Shown here piece by piece: positions 39,337-47,520 of a stretch of 64,000 bases of DNA. Where the stretch lies: NCBI RefSeq assembly GCF_002812485.1, contig NZ_CP025003.1:3534001-3598000 (forward strand), given 5' to 3'. The stretch comes from Dickeya fangzhongdai (lineage in GTDB: Bacteria > Pseudomonadota > Gammaproteobacteria > Enterobacterales > Enterobacteriaceae). Under the pieces are notes generated by a model. The model saw only the letters and a list, made by a program, of their open reading frames with translations. It made no database searches and was not told where the DNA came from. A program made the position numbers and the translations under genes. Each line of letters opens with the position of its first letter. The first letter of the stretch is position 1.

Positions 39337-40353
39337 ATGGGACGAAAGCGAATTAATCCGGAGGATAATAAATTACCTCCGCGAGTCAGAAAAAATAAAT
39401 ATAGCTACATATTTAAGCCAGCAAAAACGAAAGAAACGATTACGCTCGGGAAAATACGTGATTTATCTATAGCGCAGGTTTGGGAGAAATACGAAAAAAT
39501 AATAAATTCCAGACGGGATATAATGACGTTTGAAAAACTGTGGAATTTATTTCTTGATAGCGAGTATTACAAAGATCGCTCGCCAAGGACTCAAAGGGAT
39601 TACCTGCAGCATCAAAAAAAATTACTCCACGCATTTGGAAAGGCCAAGGCCGACTCCATCAAGCCAGAGCATGTTAGACGCTACCTTGATTTGAGGGGGA
39701 AAAGCTCGCGCACGCAGGCGAACCAAGAAAAAAGCAGCATGAGCCGAGTCTACCGGTGGGGTTATGAGCGGGGGTACGTGAAAACCAATCCATGCGCCGG
39801 CATATCGAAATTTACCGTAAAGGCTCGCGATATTTACATTACAGATGCCGAGTATGTGGCCATCTACAAAGAGGGGGCGCCGGCACTACAGTGCGCGATG
39901 GAGATAGCCTATCTATGCGCTGCGCGAATTGGCGATGTGCAGGATCTGGAATGGAGTCAGGAAACTGAGTTGGGACTTTTCGTTCAGCAGGGCAAGACCG
40001 GCGTTCGGCAGATCAAGGAGTATACCGACAGATTGCGTGCGGCCCTTGATCAAGCCAAGTCGCTGGGCGGAAAACGCCACATCATCGTCAACAAGTTCCG
40101 GGAGAAATACAGCTACAAAGGGCTAAATACACTCTGGGTTAATGCGCGGCGGGAGGCAGGCCAAAAATTGGGTTATGAGCTGACGTGCCATTTTCATGAC
40201 ATCAAGGCGAAGGGAATTTCTGATTATGAAGGAAGTAGCCGCGATAAGCAGATTTTCAGTGGTCACAAGACGGAGGCTCAGGTAATCACATACGATCGCA
40301 AGACAAAAATCAGCCCAACGCTTGACCTGCCTTTAATTGATGATGATGAATAG
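39337..40353 (+). CDS. int: Tyrosine-recombinase integrase
   Basis: 338 residues. An arm-binding N-terminus is followed by a core-binding domain (about 63-155) and a catalytic domain. Catalytic residues are visible: R197 (AARIGDV), K220, H287-x-x-K290 in place of HxxR, H310 (SGHK) and the nucleophile Y319 (TYDRK). It integrates the phage into the serT tRNA gene, whose 3' end begins 103 bp downstream. The second catalytic Arg replaced by Lys is a known variation in phage integrases. Confidence 0.95.
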   Translation: MGRKRINPEDNKLPPRVRKNKYSYIFKPAKTKETITLGKIRDLSIAQVWEKYEKIINSRRDIMTFEKLWNLFLDSEYYKDRSPRTQRDYLQHQKKLLHAFGKAKADSIKPEHVRRYLDLRGKSSRTQANQEKSSMSRVYRWGYERGYVKTNPCAGISKFTVKARDIYITDAEYVAIYKEGAPALQCAMEIAYLCAARIGDVQDLEWSQETELGLFVQQGKTGVRQIKEYTDRLRAALDQAKSLGGKRHIIVNKFREKYSYKGLNTLWVNARREAGQKLGYELTCHFHDIKAKGISDYEGSSRDKQIFSGHKTEAQVITYDRKTKISPTLDLPLIDDDE

Positions 40354-40375
40354 CTATGCAAAACAATGAAATGAG

Positions 40376-40399
40376 TATACCAACAAGATATACCAACAA
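40376..40399. repeat. Candidate integrase arm-binding repeats
   Basis: TATACCAACAA occurs at 40376-40386 and 40389-40399, a 13-bp period, between the integrase stop and the tRNA 3' end. Paired short direct repeats beside the core are typical of phage arm-type integrase sites. Confidence 0.5.
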
Positions 40400-40455
40400 T
40401 ATAGTAACATGGTAAAAATCAGGTGGGATAATTCGATGTAAGTTATTGAAAGAAG

Positions 40456-40500
40456 TGGCGGAGGAGTAGAGATTCGAACTCTAGAACGCTTTCGCGTCGC
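40456..40500. other. Probable right attachment site (att core) in serT 3' half
   Basis: Integrases of this type normally recombine within the T-arm/3' end of a tRNA gene and restore it from the phage copy. The integrase lies immediately beside the 3' end of serT. The matching left copy is outside the window, so the exact core cannot be read. Confidence 0.5.
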
Positions 40501-40543
40501 CGGTTTTCAAGACCGGTGCCTTCAACCACTCGGCCACTCCTCC
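40456..40543 (-). tRNA. serT: tRNA-Ser (anticodon UGA)
   Basis: 88 nt including encoded CCA. Acceptor GGAGGAG/CTCCTCC, the long serine variable arm (GCGACGCGAAAGCGTTC), the T-loop GTTCGAATC, and the anticodon loop CTTGAAA with TGA. In E. coli serT is also beside yccA. The gene is intact despite prophage insertion. Confidence 0.95.
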
Positions 40544-40790
40544 GCAACGACGCGAACTATAAACAGTGTGCCGGATATTGTAAAGCGACACATCGCTCAA
40601 TCGCCTGAAAAACAGGCAGCAACCGATTGAAAGCGTACAAAATCGCCATCAGGCTCAAGCGTTGATTATCAACAGTGTACTTTTATCGTCAACAGCGTAA
40701 AGAAGGGTAAAACGGCTTTAATAACATAATGCAACTACTTACTCTCTTTAAAGACAACAATGGCCCCCTTAACTAGAGAGAGTCGTTATT

Positions 40791-41447
40791 ATGGACCGCA
40801 TTATTGCCTCCACTACTCGCGAGCAATCGCTACTCAGTACCCACAAGGTACTTCGTAATACCTATTTCCTGCTGTCGCTGACGCTGGGTTTTTCCGCCGT
40901 CACCGCCACCCTTAGCACCGTACTGAACCTGCCATCGCCGGGTCTGATCCTGACGCTGGTCGGCTTTTACGGCCTGATGTTCCTGACATATCGTCTGGCG
41001 GACCGCCCGGCGGGTATTCTGGCCGCGTTCGCACTGACCGGCTTTATGGGCTATACCCTCGGCCCATTGCTGAGCACGCTTATCGCTGCCGGCGCCAGCG
41101 ACATCATCATGCTGGCGCTGGGCGGCACGGCACTGGTGTTCTTCTGCTGCTCCGCCTACGTGCTGACCACCCGCAAGGACATGTCTTTCCTGTCCGGCAT
41201 GCTGATGGCTGGCTTCGTGGTGCTGCTGCTGGCGACGATTGCCAACCTGTTCCTGAATCTGCCGGGGCTGCATCTGGCTATCAGCACGATGTTTATCCTG
41301 TTCTCCGCCGGTGCGATTCTGTGGGAAACCAGCAACATCGTCCACGGCGGCGAAACCAACTACATTCGTGCGACAGTCAGCCTGTATGTTTCCATCTACA
41401 ACCTGTTTGTCAGCCTGCTGAGCCTGTTGGGGATGTCACGAGAGTAA
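40791..41447 (+). CDS. yccA: YccA, Bax-inhibitor-1 family inner-membrane protein
   Basis: 218 residues with seven hydrophobic segments, the BI-1/TMBIM fold. It begins [20 protein letters not shown]; a short cytosolic N-terminus is required for its recognition by the FtsH protease. It associates with the FtsH-HflKC complex and modulates degradation of membrane proteins such as SecY. Preceded by AGAGAGAGTCGTTATT and ended by a strong terminator, so it is monocistronic. Confidence 0.93.
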   Translation: MDRIIASTTREQSLLSTHKVLRNTYFLLSLTLGFSAVTATLSTVLNLPSPGLILTLVGFYGLMFLTYRLADRPAGILAAFALTGFMGYTLGPLLSTLIAAGASDIIMLALGGTALVFFCCSAYVLTTRKDMSFLSGMLMAGFVVLLLATIANLFLNLPGLHLAISTMFILFSAGAILWETSNIVHGGETNYIRATVSLYVSIYNLFVSLLSLLGMSRE

Positions 41448-41473
41448 TCGGACGCCGACATCGGACTCCTCCA

Positions 41474-41507
41474 GACAAGGCGCCTTCGGGCGCCTTGTCG
41501 TTTTTTT
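41474..41507 (+). terminator. yccA terminator
   Basis: GACAAGGCGCC-TTCG-GGCGCCTTGTC, an 11-bp perfect stem with a UUCG loop, followed by G and seven Ts. Confidence 0.92.
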
Positions 41508-41616
41508 GCGAGCATGAAGACCGCAGGGTACGTTTCAAACAGCACCTTGCGCCATCTTCTGTATGCGCTGCAAAGTTTGCTAGACTAGGCGTGTTTTCAC
41601 GTCATACCGAGGCAAT

Positions 41617-41946
41617 ATGTTAGTGTTTGAAGACCGGGTCATCGATACCGATGCCCAGGGATATTTGAAAGACAGCAGCGACTGGCAGGAAGGCATGGCC
41701 CCCATGCTGGCGGAACAGGAAGGCATCACGCTCACTGATGCGCACTGGGAAGTCGTGCGCTTTGTCAGGGCATTCTACATCGAATTCAATACCTCGCCCG
41801 CCATCCGTATGCTGGTTAAAGCGATGGCCCAGAAATACGGCGAGGAGAAAGGCAACAGCCGCTATCTCTACCGCCTGTTTCCCAAGGGCCCAGCCAAACA
41901 GGCGACCAAAATTGCCGGGCTGCCGAAACCGGTGAAATGCATCTGA
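41617..41946 (+). CDS. tusE: Sulfurtransferase TusE
   Basis: 109 residues of the DsrC/TusE family. The penultimate cysteine (KCI, C108) accepts persulfide from TusD in the TusBCD relay and passes it to MnmA for 2-thiouridine at the wobble position of tRNAs. Typical motifs are [20 protein letters not shown] and [17 protein letters not shown]. It is preceded by CCGAGGCAATATG and convergent with acyP. Confidence 0.95.
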   Translation: MLVFEDRVIDTDAQGYLKDSSDWQEGMAPMLAEQEGITLTDAHWEVVRFVRAFYIEFNTSPAIRMLVKAMAQKYGEEKGNSRYLYRLFPKGPAKQATKIAGLPKPVKCI

Positions 41947-41962
41947 ATATTCAGGCGCGGGT

Positions 41963-42241
41963 TCAATAGCGAATGGTAAAATCGCGCTCATCGGTGGCGG
42001 GGTGCGGCTCCATCAGCACCTTGTCCACCCGGGCATGGCGCGGCCCTCCTTGCTTTAGCCAGGCCACCAGTTGCTCTACGGCATGCGTCTCGCCGCTGGC
42101 GACCACCTCCACGCTGCCGTCATCGCAGTTTCTGACGTAGCCGCGTACCCCCAACTGGCGAGCCTGCAACTGGGTGTGATAACGAAATCCCACCCCTTGC
42201 ACCATTCCGTAAACCCAGGCAATCACGGATACCGTCGACAT
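41963..42241 (-). CDS. acyP: Acylphosphatase
   Basis: 92 residues, standard length. The active-site Arg20 (VQGVGFRY) and Asn38 ([14 protein letters not shown]) are in place. It hydrolyses carboxyl-phosphate bonds of acyl phosphates. In E. coli rlmI lies between yccX and hspQ; here no rlmI is present and 204 bp separate the two genes. Confidence 0.95.
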   Translation of the reverse strand: MSTVSVIAWVYGMVQGVGFRYHTQLQARQLGVRGYVRNCDDGSVEVVASGETHAVEQLVAWLKQGGPRHARVDKVLMEPHPATDERDFTIRY

Positions 42242-42445
42242 CTATTCCCCCTCAAACGCCACTGAATGCAGTGTAAAAATACGTCAGAGTTAACGCATTT
42301 TCGCCATCGTTCAGCCTATTATTAGTAAAATAAACAGACCGACTGGCTAAGCCGTCCTGATGAAGATCGCCACCGCACCTGATGACTTGAAAACCACGCG
42401 CCATCCCCCCATTTAGGGTACGTAATACGTTTCTCGGGAGGTCAT

Positions 42446-42754
42446 ATGATTAACTGTAAATTCACCATCGGACAGCAGATTCGTCATAAACTACTGGGGT
42501 ACCCCGGCGTCGTCATCGACATTGATCCTGAATACTCCCTTGAGCAACCGAAATGGGAGGAGCTTGCGGTCAATGATACCCTGCGAACGGCGCCCTGGTA
42601 TCACGTGGTGATGGAAGATGAGCAGGGCCGCCCGATTCATACCTACCTGGCGGAAGAGCAACTGGTCAATGAAGACCCCAACCCTTCTGAGCACCCATCG
42701 CTGGATGAACTGGCCGCCACGATCCGACGCCGCGCCCCGCGTCTGCTGCACTGA
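42446..42754 (+). CDS. hspQ: Heat shock protein HspQ
   Basis: 102 residues of the YccV/HspQ family ([40 protein letters not shown]). HspQ is a heat-induced Lon substrate, adaptor and enhancer that also affects degradation of mutant DnaA. A good ribosome site, GGGAGG, precedes the ATG. The sequence motif HTYLAEEQL is conserved in the family. Confidence 0.93.
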   Translation: MINCKFTIGQQIRHKLLGYPGVVIDIDPEYSLEQPKWEELAVNDTLRTAPWYHVVMEDEQGRPIHTYLAEEQLVNEDPNPSEHPSLDELAATIRRRAPRLLH

Positions 42755-42854
42755 CATGTAATGATTGCGGCGCTCGTTTGCCGCCAGCCGCGCGTTTACC
42801 ACCAGTATTGCCTCCACCGGGAAATGCTCCCCACCGGGAAACGAGGCAGGCCGC

Positions 42855-43268
42855 TTATTTTTCCAGCCCCAATCGGGGAATTTCAATTTTCGGACAACGA
42901 TCCATCACTACCGTCAGTCCCGCATCATGCGCCAGTACCGCCGCGGCTTCATTGATGACGCCGATTTGCAGCCACAGCACCCGCGCACCGATAGCTATCG
43001 CGTCCTGTGCGACTTCAAACGCGGCGTCCGGCTGGCGAAAGACATCGACCATATCAATCGGTTCCGGAATATCGCTCAGTGACGCATAGGCGGCTTGCCC
43101 CAACAGGGTTTGCCCCGCCAGACGCGGGCTGACCGGAATCACCCGGTATCCCTGCCCAAGCAGATAAGCCATCACGCCGTAACTGGGGCGCGAAGGGTTC
43201 TCGCTAGCCCCGACCAGCGCAATGGTTTTCACCTGGTTCAGTACCGCTTTAATATCGCTGTCTTGCAT
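42855..43268 (-). CDS. yccU: YccU, CoA-binding-domain protein
   Basis: 137 residues with a Rossmann-like CoA-binding domain: VKTIALVGASENPSRPSYGV, then MAYLLGQGYRVIPVSPR, and later VLWLQIGVINEAAAVLAHDA and DRCPKIE. Homologue of E. coli YccU; function not known in detail. Divergent from yccT and convergent with hspQ, as in related enterobacteria. Confidence 0.92.
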   Translation of the reverse strand: MQDSDIKAVLNQVKTIALVGASENPSRPSYGVMAYLLGQGYRVIPVSPRLAGQTLLGQAAYASLSDIPEPIDMVDVFRQPDAAFEVAQDAIAIGARVLWLQIGVINEAAAVLAHDAGLTVVMDRCPKIEIPRLGLEK

Positions 43269-43535
43269 GGTTGACTCCGTGACCGTTGACCCGATGAACG
43301 CCCGCTCTCAGACATGATGCCGGAAAACCCGAAGGCGTCAGGCGCTGCCTGTTATCAGTGTAACGCAGAATACCAGCGCCGATATGTCGTGCCGGTAAAA
43401 TCCATCGGCAGGCTCACCACAAGCGCGTCGTGCTACCTTATTACGCATTAATAACCAAATATTTCATTTTTTAAATTTTGACACATTCTGTCCATTACTG
43501 AACAATACGGCGATCAGATCCGTAATGAGGCATGT

Positions 43536-44183
43536 ATGAAAACAATTCCCGCTATCGCCGCCACGCTGTGGTTGCTCACGCTCAGTTCTCTGGCGATGGC
43601 GACGACGCTGAAACTCAGGCCCGATATTGAGCTGATGATGGTCGATGGGAAAAAGGTCTCCGGTTCGCTGCTCAACGGCGCAGACAGCCTCGAACTGGAA
43701 AAGGGGTATCATCAAATCGTTTTTCAGGCGCTGCGAACGGTTGGATCATCCGCCGGGACAAAACAAACCTATCGCTCGCCCGGTCTGATTGCCGTATTCG
43801 ACGCGCACAACCTCAACGAAGTTTCCATCCGCCTTCCGGACCTGGAAAGCCCGAATGCGCAGCGGGATTTCAGCCAGTCACCCGATTATCAACTGGTGGA
43901 CAGCAAAAATCTGCCCATCCCGATCCGCACCGATGTGTTGCGCACCGGCGAAGTGGAATTGTCCGGTGAAATCGAAAAACGCATGGCTGACTACAACCGT
44001 TCGAGCCAACCGGCGGCTGTCATCACCTTCGCGCTGCAATCCCCCGCGAAGACTTCCGCCACTACCAACACGCCAGCCAATCCGCTGGATCCGCTCGACA
44101 TCATGCAGTACTGGTTTCAGCAAGCCGACAAAGGAACGCGCCAGCGATTTCTGGAATGGGCGAAGGAAAGAGAAGCCCACTAA
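43536..44183 (+). CDS. yccT: YccT, periplasmic DUF2057 protein
   Basis: 215 residues with a signal peptide MKTIPAIAATLWLLTLSSLA ending at MA. The mature region has the DUF2057 features LKLRPDIELMMVDGKKVSGS and ELEKGYHQIVFQALRTV. The C-terminal part (about 160-215) is more variable and Thr/Pro/Asn-rich. In E. coli this family (also called CsgI) inhibits curli subunit polymerisation. The gap to mgsA is 127 bp. Confidence 0.9.
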   Translation: MKTIPAIAATLWLLTLSSLAMATTLKLRPDIELMMVDGKKVSGSLLNGADSLELEKGYHQIVFQALRTVGSSAGTKQTYRSPGLIAVFDAHNLNEVSIRLPDLESPNAQRDFSQSPDYQLVDSKNLPIPIRTDVLRTGEVELSGEIEKRMADYNRSSQPAAVITFALQSPAKTSATTNTPANPLDPLDIMQYWFQQADKGTRQRFLEWAKEREAH

Positions 44184-44310
44184 GCATGCTGATTTTACAG
44201 GCAAAAAACGCTGTTTTTGGAAAGATGCTCGCATTTTTTCAGTCTGCCGCTTTCCACTGAAACCGTGTTTCCGTAATCTGTAAAAACTATACTGTTCGAA
44301 GGATGTCGCC

Positions 44311-44769
44311 ATGGAGTACACCACCCGCACAATCGAGGTGCATAAGCACATTGCTCTGGTTGCGCATGATCACTGTAAAGAATCCCTGCTGGAATGGGTT
44401 AGCGCCAACAAGGCCCAACTGGCGGAACACCATTTGTATGCGACCGGCACCACAGGCAACCTGATTCAACTGCATACCGGCCTGCCGGTCAGAAGCATGT
44501 TAAGTGGGCCGATGGGCGGTGATCAGCAGGTGGGCGCCCTGATCTCCGAGGAGAAAATCGACATGCTGATTTTTTTCTGGGATCCGCTGAACGCCGTGCC
44601 ACATGACCCCGATGTCAAAGCGCTGTTGCGCCTGGCAACGGTGTGGAATATTCCGGTCGCCACCAACCGCTCCACAGCAGACTTCCTGATTAACTCCACC
44701 CTATTCCGCCAGCCGGTTTCCGTCACGATTCCGGATTACCAGCGCTATCTTCAGGGCCGTTTGAAGTAA
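44311..44769 (+). CDS. mgsA: Methylglyoxal synthase
   Basis: 152 residues, standard length. The catalytic Asp71 lies in [22 protein letters not shown] forms the phosphate-binding start and [20 protein letters not shown] is the conserved central block. It converts dihydroxyacetone phosphate to methylglyoxal and phosphate, relieving sugar-phosphate stress. A bidirectional terminator hairpin separates it from the convergent helD. Confidence 0.96.
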   Translation: MEYTTRTIEVHKHIALVAHDHCKESLLEWVSANKAQLAEHHLYATGTTGNLIQLHTGLPVRSMLSGPMGGDQQVGALISEEKIDMLIFFWDPLNAVPHDPDVKALLRLATVWNIPVATNRSTADFLINSTLFRQPVSVTIPDYQRYLQGRLK

Positions 44770-44787
44770 CCGCCGTTTTTACGCCAG

Positions 44788-44811
44788 AACTGGCCGGCTG
44801 CCCGGCCAGTT
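44788..44811. terminator. Bidirectional terminator between mgsA and helD
   Basis: AACTGGCCGG and CCGGCCAGTT form a 10-bp perfect stem around four bases, between convergent genes. Only short T-tracts follow, so efficiency may be modest. Confidence 0.7.
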
Positions 44812-44844
44812 TTCCCTCCCGAAGGTAAACAGACGACGTTGCCG

Positions 44845-46902
44845 TTAGCCCGGTTTGCGCTGCATCGGTACGCCCAACTGATGCAAATCGTCCACAAACA
44901 CCGAGGGCTCATCACGATCGTACAGCAGCCACACCTGATGTTTCGCCCGGGTCAACGCCACATATAACAATCGGCGCTCTTCCGCATCCGGGAAAGGCTC
45001 CGGCCGCGGCAACAGTACCGCTTCCAGCACCGATTCACGCGGCGGCGCGGGGAAACCGTCACGCCCTTCATGCAGCCCCAGCACAATCACATAGTCCGCC
45101 TGCTGCCCCTTGCTGGCATGAATAGTCATGAAATCAAGATGCAAATGCGGCCAGCGGGTCTGCGCCTTTTCCAGCACATCAGGCCGCAAATGGTGATAAC
45201 GCGCCAGCACCAGAATGCGCGCTTCCGCTGTCACATACCCGCTCATCTTGTCCAGCAAAGCATCGAGCTGTTCCTGCGCCAGCAACACCACCGATTTTTT
45301 ATTGCCGTCCCGCAGGCTATTGAGTGCTTTTTTCAGTTGTGCCGGGTTTTGTTGAATGAAGCGGCTGGCAATATCCCCGATACGGTGATTAAAGCGGTAA
45401 GTGGTATCCAGCACGCACTGCGCGCCTTCGCCAAAGTGCTGTTCAAATGCGGTGGTGAGCGTCAGTTCCGCGCCGCTGAAGCGATAGATCGCCTGCCAGT
45501 CATCGCCAACCGCAAACAGGCTGCTATCGGGAGCTTGCCGTCGCAGCGCATCCAGCAGACGGGCGCGCTGGGGAGAAATATCCTGAAACTCGTCCACCAG
45601 AATATGCCGCCACGGACTGACAAAACGGCCTTTGTCCAGGCAGTTGACCGCCTGATGGATCAGGCCGGAAAAGTCCACCGCCCCTTCGTCTTTCAACGCT
45701 TTTTTCCAGGCTTTCAGCAATGGCGCCATTAGCCGCAACCGTTGCTGAAACAGCGGGCGCGTTTCGTCATCGGCCAGCGCCAGCATTTCGCTCTGGGTAC
45801 CGCCTTGCATCCGCATCAGCCCCAGCCACCGCTCCAGCCGGCCGGCCAGCCGCGACGCAATAGCCGCATCCTGCCAAAAATTCCCCTCAGGCAGAGTCCA
45901 CTCCAGTTCTTCGGTCAGCCACTGCCGCCACCCTTTCGCCTGAGTTTTCTTTTCGTCACACTGCTGCTGCCAGTGCTGGATCAGAAATGCGCGCCGGTGC
46001 GCACCGTCGGTTTCCAGTTGGCTGATCACCGGCGCCTTACGGCTGCACTGCTGAATGATGTGCAGCGCCAGCGCATGGAAGGTCTTGGCCTGGACCTCGT
46101 CGCTATGCAGCCGCTCACGGATACGACTGTTCATTTCATCCGCGGCCTGCCGCCCAAACGCCAGCAGCAGGATCTGCGGCGCCGACGCCTCGGCCCGATG
46201 CAGTAACCAGGCGGCACGCGCCACCAGTACCGACGTTTTGCCGCTGCCGGCGCCGGCCAGCACCAGCACGGCGTTTTCGCCATTCACCACCGCCTGACAC
46301 TGGCTGGGATTCAGCGGCGAACTTTCCACCGTATCGAAAAACGCTTTCTGCTCCGCCAGAATCGTTTCCGTCCAGCGCTGGTTAGCTTGCTGGCGCAATG
46401 CGTCCCCCTGCTCCAGCCAGCGCAGACAACGCTGATAGTTGTCCCGGCAATGTTCAAATTCGTCCAGACGCGCCAGCGGCAACGGCAGCGCGGCAAACCC
46501 CGCCCGGATATCCTGCTGCACGCGCGTCAGCGTCTGACGGCTGAACCAGCCATCCGCCGTTTCCTGCTCCGCAATTGCGTCCACTAACTGTTGCAATACG
46601 TCTTTGCAGACATCGCTCATCTCCTGGCTCCAGCTCTGCCAGGACTTGAACAGATGACGAAAAAACTGCTGGGTCTCCTGCCACTCCGTACCGTGCAGGC
46701 GCACCACCTTGTTTTCCGGCAACTCGAATTCCAGCTCGCCCCAGATCAACCCTTTCTTGCAGCGAATCGCCAGTAACTGATTAAACGGAATGAGATATTC
46801 ATGCCGATCACCGCTGACATTGACGCCGGCATTCAGCAATTGCACACGGTTGTAGGGATGCTGCGCCAGATGCTTACCCAACGCGGTCGATTTCAGTTCC
46901 AT
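44845..46902 (-). CDS. helD: DNA helicase IV
   Basis: 685 residues from MELKSTALGKHLAQHPYNRV; an in-frame ATG 11 codons upstream is possible. It is a superfamily I (UvrD-like) 3'-5' helicase: Walker A AGAGSGKTSVL, VDEFQDISPQRARLL (motif II), GDDWQAIYRFSGAEL (motif III), and in the C-terminus TIHASKGQQADYVIVLGL and RRLLYVALTRAKHQVWLLYD. The N-terminal 200 residues carry the HelD-specific domain. It acts in recombination and fork repair. Divergent from yccF. Confidence 0.95.
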   Translation of the reverse strand: MELKSTALGKHLAQHPYNRVQLLNAGVNVSGDRHEYLIPFNQLLAIRCKKGLIWGELEFELPENKVVRLHGTEWQETQQFFRHLFKSWQSWSQEMSDVCKDVLQQLVDAIAEQETADGWFSRQTLTRVQQDIRAGFAALPLPLARLDEFEHCRDNYQRCLRWLEQGDALRQQANQRWTETILAEQKAFFDTVESSPLNPSQCQAVVNGENAVLVLAGAGSGKTSVLVARAAWLLHRAEASAPQILLLAFGRQAADEMNSRIRERLHSDEVQAKTFHALALHIIQQCSRKAPVISQLETDGAHRRAFLIQHWQQQCDEKKTQAKGWRQWLTEELEWTLPEGNFWQDAAIASRLAGRLERWLGLMRMQGGTQSEMLALADDETRPLFQQRLRLMAPLLKAWKKALKDEGAVDFSGLIHQAVNCLDKGRFVSPWRHILVDEFQDISPQRARLLDALRRQAPDSSLFAVGDDWQAIYRFSGAELTLTTAFEQHFGEGAQCVLDTTYRFNHRIGDIASRFIQQNPAQLKKALNSLRDGNKKSVVLLAQEQLDALLDKMSGYVTAEARILVLARYHHLRPDVLEKAQTRWPHLHLDFMTIHASKGQQADYVIVLGLHEGRDGFPAPPRESVLEAVLLPRPEPFPDAEERRLLYVALTRAKHQVWLLYDRDEPSVFVDDLHQLGVPMQRKPG

Positions 46903-47055
46903 GAGCCCTGCGCCATTTTCAGAAGAAATGTTCAAAGTTGTAGTGTAACCGCTATCCGACTTCGCGCTCTAGCCAGAAAAACACGTTAGAATAACCCGGC
47001 TAATAATGTGATAATTCGTTTCCCATCATAGGGTTTGACCGAGGGTAGTCATATC

Positions 47056-47502
47056 ATGCGAGCCGTACTCAATATCCTGAATTTCGTGCTGGGCGGTTTT
47101 TTCACGACGCTCGCCTGGCTGCTGGCCACCGTCGTCAGCATTGTGCTGGTATTTACCCTGCCGCTGACCCGCTCATGCTGGGAAATTACCAAACTTTCTC
47201 TGCTGCCATACGGCAACGAGGCCATCCATGTCGATGAGCTGCGGCCGGAGCAAAAAAGTTCGCTGCTCAATGCCGGCGGCACCCTGCTGAATGTCTTCTG
47301 GCTGATCGTTTTCGGCTGGTGGCTGTGCCTGTCGCACATCGTCAGCGGCATCGCCCAGTGCCTGACGATCATCGGCATTCCGGTTGGGATCGCCAATTTC
47401 AAGATTGCCGCCATCGCCCTCTGGCCGGTGGGGCGTCGCGTGGTGTCGGTGGAAGAGGCGCAAGCCGCCAGAGAAGCCAACGCCCGCCGGCGTTATCAGT
47501 AA
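47056..47502 (+). CDS. yccF: YccF family inner-membrane protein
   Basis: 148 residues from MRAVLNILNFVLGGFFTTLA; a TTG seven codons earlier is unlikely. Two duplicated YccF domains each hold hydrophobic segments and the motif pattern 'P(L/V)T.SCWEI', plus GIPVGIANFKIAAIALWPVG. Function unknown; the gene precedes yccS by 18 bp and is probably co-transcribed. Confidence 0.92.
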   Translation: MRAVLNILNFVLGGFFTTLAWLLATVVSIVLVFTLPLTRSCWEITKLSLLPYGNEAIHVDELRPEQKSSLLNAGGTLLNVFWLIVFGWWLCLSHIVSGIAQCLTIIGIPVGIANFKIAAIALWPVGRRVVSVEEAQAAREANARRRYQ

Positions 47503-47520
47503 CCGCAACGGACCATCATC

